64,000 nucleotides of DNA from Apiosordaria backusii (taxonomy: Eukaryota > Ascomycota > Sordariomycetes > Sordariales > Lasiosphaeriaceae), in contig JAUKTV010000010.1 in NCBI GenBank assembly GCA_030549205.1, positions 434,001-498,000 on the forward strand, written 5' to 3'. Position 1 is the stretch's first letter, and the number at the start of each line of letters is the position of its first letter. Below are positions 57,969-64,000 of the stretch, piece after piece. The translations under genes and the position numbers were made by a program. The notes beneath the pieces were generated by a model. That model saw nothing but the letters and a program-made list of their open reading frames with translations, made no database searches and had not been told where the DNA came from.

Positions 57969-60900
57969 ATGACCATCTCCAAGCAGGAGGCTATCGACTT
58001 GGTGCAGAGAATTGCAGACCATCATGGCCACCTGGATGAGAAAACCCTCGCTACAATCAATGCGGAAACCCGTCTGAAAGTGGAACGAGCGTTGCTGGCA
58101 AAAGACAAACTCATCGGCCAATCCGTTATCACGCAAGTATTACCTTGACGTTGCCTATGGTACTCGCTAACTTTACCATCTTGCAATAGCCTGGCAAGGG
58201 AACTGTATTCCAAGGACGTTCGCTTCATCTTTGAATTGCTCCAGAATGCCGACGACAACCACTTCGCCCGTGCAAAGTCTGACGGGCAGGATCCTTATGT
58301 CTCTTTCTGTGTCTATCACGATAAAATCATCGTTGAGTGCAACGAAGATGGCTTTACCGAGGAAAATCTGCGGGCTATCTGCAGTATTGGGCAAAGCTCG
58401 AAGCATGGCGCTCAAGGATACATTGGTGAGAAGGGCATCGGATTCAAATCCATCTTCAAGGTTGCTTGGAAGGTGCATATCCAGTCTGGTGCTTTTTCTT
58501 TTTGCTTCACACACAGGCCTGGTGACTCCGGTATGGGTATGATCTCACCGGAGTGGTACTCACCTCAGAACTCGACAAGCCCCCCCATTGGCATCACCAG
58601 GATGACCTTTATTTTACACAACAAGGGTGACCAACAGGTGCAAGCAGCACAGCGTCAAAACATTGCGAACGAGTTCAAAGACTTCCAGCCGGCCATGCTT
58701 CTGTTCTTAAAGCAGTTGAAACGGATAGAAGTACGCCTGTTTGACGTCGGCGGAAACAAGGAGGCTGATACCGTCATGTCTTTGTCCCGGCCAGGCAATG
58801 TTCCACATCGAGCCATCATCACGACAATCACCGCTTCTCCCAACTCTGAGCCCGAGAAGTGCGACCAATTTTACCATGTCACAAAATTGTCCGCGAAAGG
58901 TCTCGCCAAAAATGAGAACCGCGCATACTCGTTGGCAGAAGAGAAATCGAAAGCATATTCACAGGCGGCCGTGGTCATTGCATTCCCCCTGACTGACCAG
59001 TCGGTACCGATAATTGAACCCCAAGATATCTTTGCCTTTTTGCCAATCCGGAAGATTGGGTTCAATGTCAGTCTCCCGACACAATGAGCACATTAGTGAC
59101 ACTTGATGCTGATATTTCCTGCAGTTCCTCATCCACACCGATTTTGTCACAATGGCAAATCGCGAAGACATCGTCACGAGCTCAGAACGCAACAAGGGGC
59201 TGCGTCGATATCTGGCTAAGGCCTTTGTTCGTGCAGTCCAGGAGATGTGCGAGCATCCGCAGCTTCGATTCCAGTGGATGCGATACCTACCACCTTTAAC
59301 CGGCAATCACTGGGACCCATTCTGGTCCGAAGTCTCCAATCTGTTGGAACATAAGATAGCCAAAGCGAATGTCATTGTGCCTTTCAAGCCAACAGTCCCC
59401 TTGAAGACATTGACTCAACTGAGACAATGGCCCGGAACACCAAGGTGCTTGGACCATCTCAATCGCCCGGTATTCGACGACTTGCCTGGTGACAAGGCAG
59501 TGTACCTTTCACTTGAGTACCAGGAATCAGATCTCGCTATTCTTTGGACCTATGGGATGACCAATCTGCTCTGGCAAGACCTTGTTTCCAGAGCCGAGGC
59601 TGATTTGCAACGCTCCTCATCCAAGATGAAGGACCCTAAAACGGACGCGGAGTGGCATTCATTGGCTGCCAACATTCTCAAAAAGGCGCTAAATGACTGT
59701 TCTCGCAAGATTACAGACCAGATCAAGGCTCTTCCTCTTCTACCACTCTCTGATGGCAGGTGGGTGAGCATCGTTGACGGACGGGTCTACTTTCCAGCGA
59801 CAGTCGAGGGCTTCTCAATACCCGCGGTGCTTAAGCTCAGGCTTTTACAGGCTGATGCCGCTGCTCAACCAGAAAGGAAAGCCCTCTTTCAGGCCTTGGG
59901 TGTCGCTTCTGCGCTATCGAGCTCAATTCGATCGTTGGTGATGATGTCTTATGTCACCAAATCGCCACTTACCCTCGACGACTCGGTTGCAATGCTTCGG
60001 TTTCTTTACCTCACACGTCCCACAGAGACGCCTGCCAAGCTATATGAAAAAGTCTCAGTCATGTCCTCAACTTTGTACCACTTGATGCCGGCTGACAGCG
60101 ATGTATACTTTCGTGACGGCTCTGATCCCTTCGGTCCCGCAGCACTTGGACTTACAGTTGATTTCCTCCACCAGAACTACCTACAAGAGCCCCCGCAAAG
60201 ACCCGAAGACTTTAACCATGCAGATCCAAACAAGGGCTGGAACGATTGGTTACAGCAGCACATCGGTATTCGGACTCGGCTGCGAGTTGCAACAAGAAAT
60301 GACTCTGGCGAGCCAGTCCTGTCGAAAGAAGTCTTACATGTCGCAGAACGCCACCCTGCCAAGTTACTTGGGCTACTTCATCACCTATGGTCCTCTGAAG
60401 GGACACAGCTCGCCGCTAACAATGCCATCTGTGAGCTCCTACGAGAATTGGAGGTTCAATGTGAAGGAGGAATCAAATTGCGTCTTCGAAACACTATTTT
60501 GCCTACCCCCAGGCTGAAGGAATTATCTCAGCGATATTTGGAGCCAGATCATTACTTCCGTTTCTTGAAACTCGAAACCAATCTTTCCGATACGATAGGG
60601 AGTTGGAATTTCTTGGCCAACCTTGGTGTTATTATGGATGATAACTTGGGCTTTTATCTGGCGATACTTCAAGCTCTGTCAGAAGAGAAAGTTCGAGAGT
60701 CTTCTCGGGTCCTACAACTGTATGCAGCAATCCAAGCCAAGTGTTTGATCAGCGACAATTTTTCAGAGACACGGGAACTCATACTGTAAGCTACCTTAGC
60801 CATTTCATTTTACGATCTGCTGAAAACCTTGCGACTAACACATAGAATACAGGGATTTCTGCCACCGGGAGCCATTCATTTACATTCCAAGACATTCCGG

Positions 60901-63883
60901 TACTCCCTCAAAATGGGTCTGCATCGAAAACTGTCTGCTGGATGCACCAGCGGACATGAAACACAAGTGCCCTCTTGACGCATTGTACGACCAGGCCTTC
61001 TCAAAAGATGCCAGTGTGTCATTACCAATGGTCAAGAGTTTTCTCCGCGACACTCTTGAAATTCCCAGCTGTGGCTGGAAATGTCATGTGAATGAACTAC
61101 GATACTTGCAATCCCAAGGTTGCATGGACACGGCACTCATAAGGTCCCAGTACGAGAGGCTCCAGCAAAGTATAACTCCGAAATCCGCTCAAATCAAACA
61201 GCTCAGAGCCATATTCAACAACCTAGCGCTCGTGTTCCACCAGCCGTACAACATTGGGGAGCCTGCGTGGTATTACACAACCGACTGTGTCTGGTCGACC
61301 GCGGCGGGTCTTCGCGGCAAGGCGAATTTGCGCAGCCGGTACCCCGAGTTGAAAGAGTTCTTTGTTGATCTGCTCGAGGTTGATTTGCTCAATATCAACA
61401 TGATATATGACGTACTTTTAAGCCTGAACCCCAAAAACATGACTGATTACAATGAGGCAAAGACTCAGCTCCTTGCGTTTAGCAACCTGCTCCCGACGGC
61501 TCCTCAAAAGTTGATGCAGACGATGCAGCCGGGCAAGCTTTTGGAGAAGGAATTTCTGCCAGTAAAGCTCTGTACCGAGGAGACCAACAGCATGGCACTC
61601 TGCCCTGGTACTGCCGAGTTCACGATCATTGACCGCCAAGGACCGATGGCGGAGTTTCAAGAACAGGTGAAGACGCTGGATTTTGATATGGAGGAGGTGC
61701 ATGATCTGGAGCCTTTTTTCAAGTGGGCTGGACTGACGGATCGGTATCTGTCAAACATGGTGCGAGAGGTGCCTTGCCTCGGCAATGGGGCAAAGTTTCC
61801 AGTTAGCAACCCGTTGTTTGATATCAGGAGGAAGGCGCACGAGCTGCTAAGGTGAGATTCGTTTTTCACATTACACCGTTGACGGCATGAACTGACTTCT
61901 TTAGGGTGGCAAAATTCTTTCGCAGTCCCAGATATCAAGAAGGAGGCGGGAAGCACCTTTACTCCCAGCTTCGCAGCGCTCGAACCTGGGAGACGGACGA
62001 TATATCCGCACAGCTTGTCCTCGAAATGAACGGACAGAGCTATGTTGTACCGCTAGACAAGAGCGATATGTATATCGCCGAAGAAGGTGGAGAAAGAGAG
62101 CCGCCGCGCTTGACAATCTACATCCCGCACGACGAGACTGATCAGGACGTGTGCATCCAGCACAAACTGCCTCACAAGTTGGTGGAGTGGATGATGACTG
62201 ATCCTGCCACGGGAAAGACCAAGCCAGTGGATGGAAGGGCGGTGAGGGTGGTGACGGCGGTTTTGAATGCCAAGTTCGCGTCTTTGCCGAGGATTCTGGA
62301 ACGGGAGGGGGTTCATGATGTTGATGTTCCGGATGGGTTTGAGGGGATTGATGGTGACCAGGATGTCGAAGGGGAAGAGAATGTGGAAGAGGAGGGCATT
62401 GTCGGGAACCTGCAATCTGGTGCAGATGTTGAAGGTGACGAGGAGGGCGAGGAGGCCTTCGAAGGAGATGACGTTTTCGACAGCGAAGAGGCTGACGGGG
62501 TACAATATACTGATCAAGACGAGGAGGAAGAGACATTCGAGGGAGATGATGTTTTTGACGATGGAGAGGTTGATGCGGGCCAACATGTCGAGGGAGACGA
62601 GGCTGCTGAGGCGCGGTATCTTGTCGAAGAGAATGAAACTGCTGAGGTGTTTGAAGGAGACGACGTTTTTGATGAAGATCGACATTTTGATGACAACGAC
62701 AGGGCCGAGGAGAATGGGCTTGTAGATGGAGGTGAGGATATGGAGTCGTCGGACAGGAGTGTGGAGGAACTCATCAGTGCAACCTCTGGCTTGAGTATAG
62801 AAGATCATACGCCTCGCAGTTTTGCATTGACATCGGCACCGTCAACACCCGTGGGCCGCGGCAGAATCTTCACGCCATCGAGAACTGAACCCGAGACTCC
62901 TCTGAGCGTCCCTATCAACCTACCAACTGAAAATCGAACTCCAAGGGGGAACCATGTGACACCGCAAACCGGATACTTCCAGGTCTCACCAAACTGGGGG
63001 TCAAGATCCCGGGGGCCGAACGTTACTCCGAGATCAAGCCCACAGCAGTACCGAGAGCTTTTGAGCCACATGATATCAGCCGGCGCGCTGATTCGGTTCC
63101 CACACCACACCATTTCTGACACGGCACCTTTGCGGAACTCTCTTCCCCTTGTCAAGGACACTGCAAACCCTCTGTGGATGTTCACAACTTGGGAGCGAGG
63201 CGCTGCTGGTGAGCTATTTGTGAGTCTCAGCAACAACTTGAATACCAAGGCATCTCGCCGTACTAACCGGCTATTGTTTCTGTTTAGATCTTTGAGCTTT
63301 TGAAGGCACTCGAACCCAGCCTCCCAGGGTTCTGCGCCGAGGTCAACTGGACAAGTAAGCTTAGAAACTTGGTCAATGTGCACCCAGACTATGCAACCCT
63401 GAACCCATGGGAAGGGGTGAGTGAGATATCCGACCTTCAGTATCTGGACGCAAGTGGCGCATTCACGGCTCTTTTGGTTGAAAAAGGGTACCTGTCGCCT
63501 TCTGGTGGCGGAGAAGAGACTGGGAACCCTGTTCAGCCAAAAAGGTACTACTTTGAAGTGAAGTGCACGCCACAAGGCTACGAGGAGCCGTTTTACATGG
63601 GTGGAAACCAGTATAACAAGGTATGCTCTCTTCTGTTCTGGGTGAACCATACATCAATGATCAGCGTTGTGGAGTGGACTGTCAACTGACTTGATACTCG
63701 TGCGATTTGGAATAGATGAAGGCAGTATGCGAGGAAGAAGACGCGATTTACATCATATTCCGGGTGTTCAATCTTTACACAGATAGGATTGATGTCAGGT
63801 TGTTTGTTAACCCTCCTGAGCTTGAGAGGCAGGGCTTGCTGAAGTTCGTGCCGGAGAAGTACATTGTCAAGGTTGAATCATAG
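57969..63883 (+). CDS. Large GHKL-ATPase protein with C-terminal DUF3883 nuclease-fold domain (NO VEIN-like)
   Basis: Seven exons: 57969-58132, 58190-59066, 59125-60785, 60853-61851, 61905-63219, 63288-63620 and 63716-63883, giving 1838 residues. The first intron is GC-AG (donor GCAAGT). Residues 56-142 form a sacsin/Hsp90-type GHKL ATPase: ELLQNADDN (70-78), NEDGF (106-110) and GEKGIGFKS (134-142). The long middle has no family that I recognise. An acidic stretch repeats FEGDDVFD three times, followed by Ser/Thr-Pro motifs. The C-terminus matches DUF3883, a PD-(D/E)xK-like fold: FELLKALE (Glu1675), SDLQYLD (Asp1721) and FEVK (Glu1762, Lys1764), so the catalytic set looks intact. NO VEIN of plants and bacterial defense-type proteins share this pairing. 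No substrate is known. The last exon is only 168 bp. Confidence 0.83.
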
Positions 63884-64000
63884 CCAGGTGTTGCGATGTT
63901 CGTGGTTCGGGGTCAACTGCCCGCCATATGTTGGTCGACAAATGATAGATGAACGGAAGGGTCGATCGGACAGCGGGTTGGATAGGTATCTCTCGTCCTC

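Overview
This window is nuclear DNA of a filamentous ascomycete, most likely a Sordariomycete close to Sordariales. The evidence is dense protein-coding genes on both strands, many short introns (about 50-150 bp), and fungal families such as Zn2Cys6 factors, a Git3-type GPCR, an NRPS-like reductase, Arc1, Arb1 and a CYT-5-type mitochondrial RNA polymerase. I reconstructed 22 genes (one cut by the left edge) and 33 introns by hand. No rRNA, tRNA or CRISPR was seen. Exon borders come from GT/GC-AG rules, frame continuity and remembered family motifs, not from transcripts.

Layout. 0-5.5 kb: the end of a Pom33/TMEM33-type membrane protein, a PTEN-like phosphatase and a seven-exon PRPP synthetase. 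7-14 kb: an adenylation-thiolation-reductase (NRPS-like) enzyme with a one-base frame break, GINS subunit Psf2 convergent with it, and a Zn2Cys6 regulator. 14-17 kb is gene-poor. 17-26 kb: a membrane protein and a Rieske protein diverging over an E-box palindrome, a low-complexity protein, an LSH/DDM1-type remodeler diverging from an Arc1-type tRNA-binding protein, and a small Cys-rich secreted protein. 28-34 kb: mitochondrial RNA polymerase (also one base out of frame) and a short Atp25 diverging from a promoter with five CCAAT boxes. 34-47 kb: Ppx1-type exopolyphosphatase, a glutamine amidotransferase, a Git3-type GPCR, the RNA 5'-kinase/cleavage factor Clp1 and an inositol polyphosphate multikinase. 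47-64 kb: a MITE-like element, Arb1, a long-tailed Pmp3 protein, the splicing helicase Prp22 and a very large GHKL-ATPase/DUF3883 nuclease-fold protein of the NO VEIN type.

Themes. RNA processing (Prp22, Clp1), silencing chromatin (LSH-type remodeler, Arb1), mitochondrial gene expression (RNA polymerase, Atp25), and inositol/polyphosphate signalling (PTEN-like, IPMK, Ppx1) all occur, but apart from divergent pairs there is no operon-like logic. The most notable observations are: an unreported-looking 235-bp element with near-perfect inverted ends, a 5-bp target duplication and only transition differences across the first 31 bp of its ends; two GC-AG introns with GCAAGT donors; two frame breaks, both in G runs, which suggest homopolymer errors in the sequence; repeated C-rich to G-rich switches in coding-strand composition along genes, with a double cycle in the NRPS-like gene; and the large ATPase-nuclease protein, the best candidate for an undescribed system.
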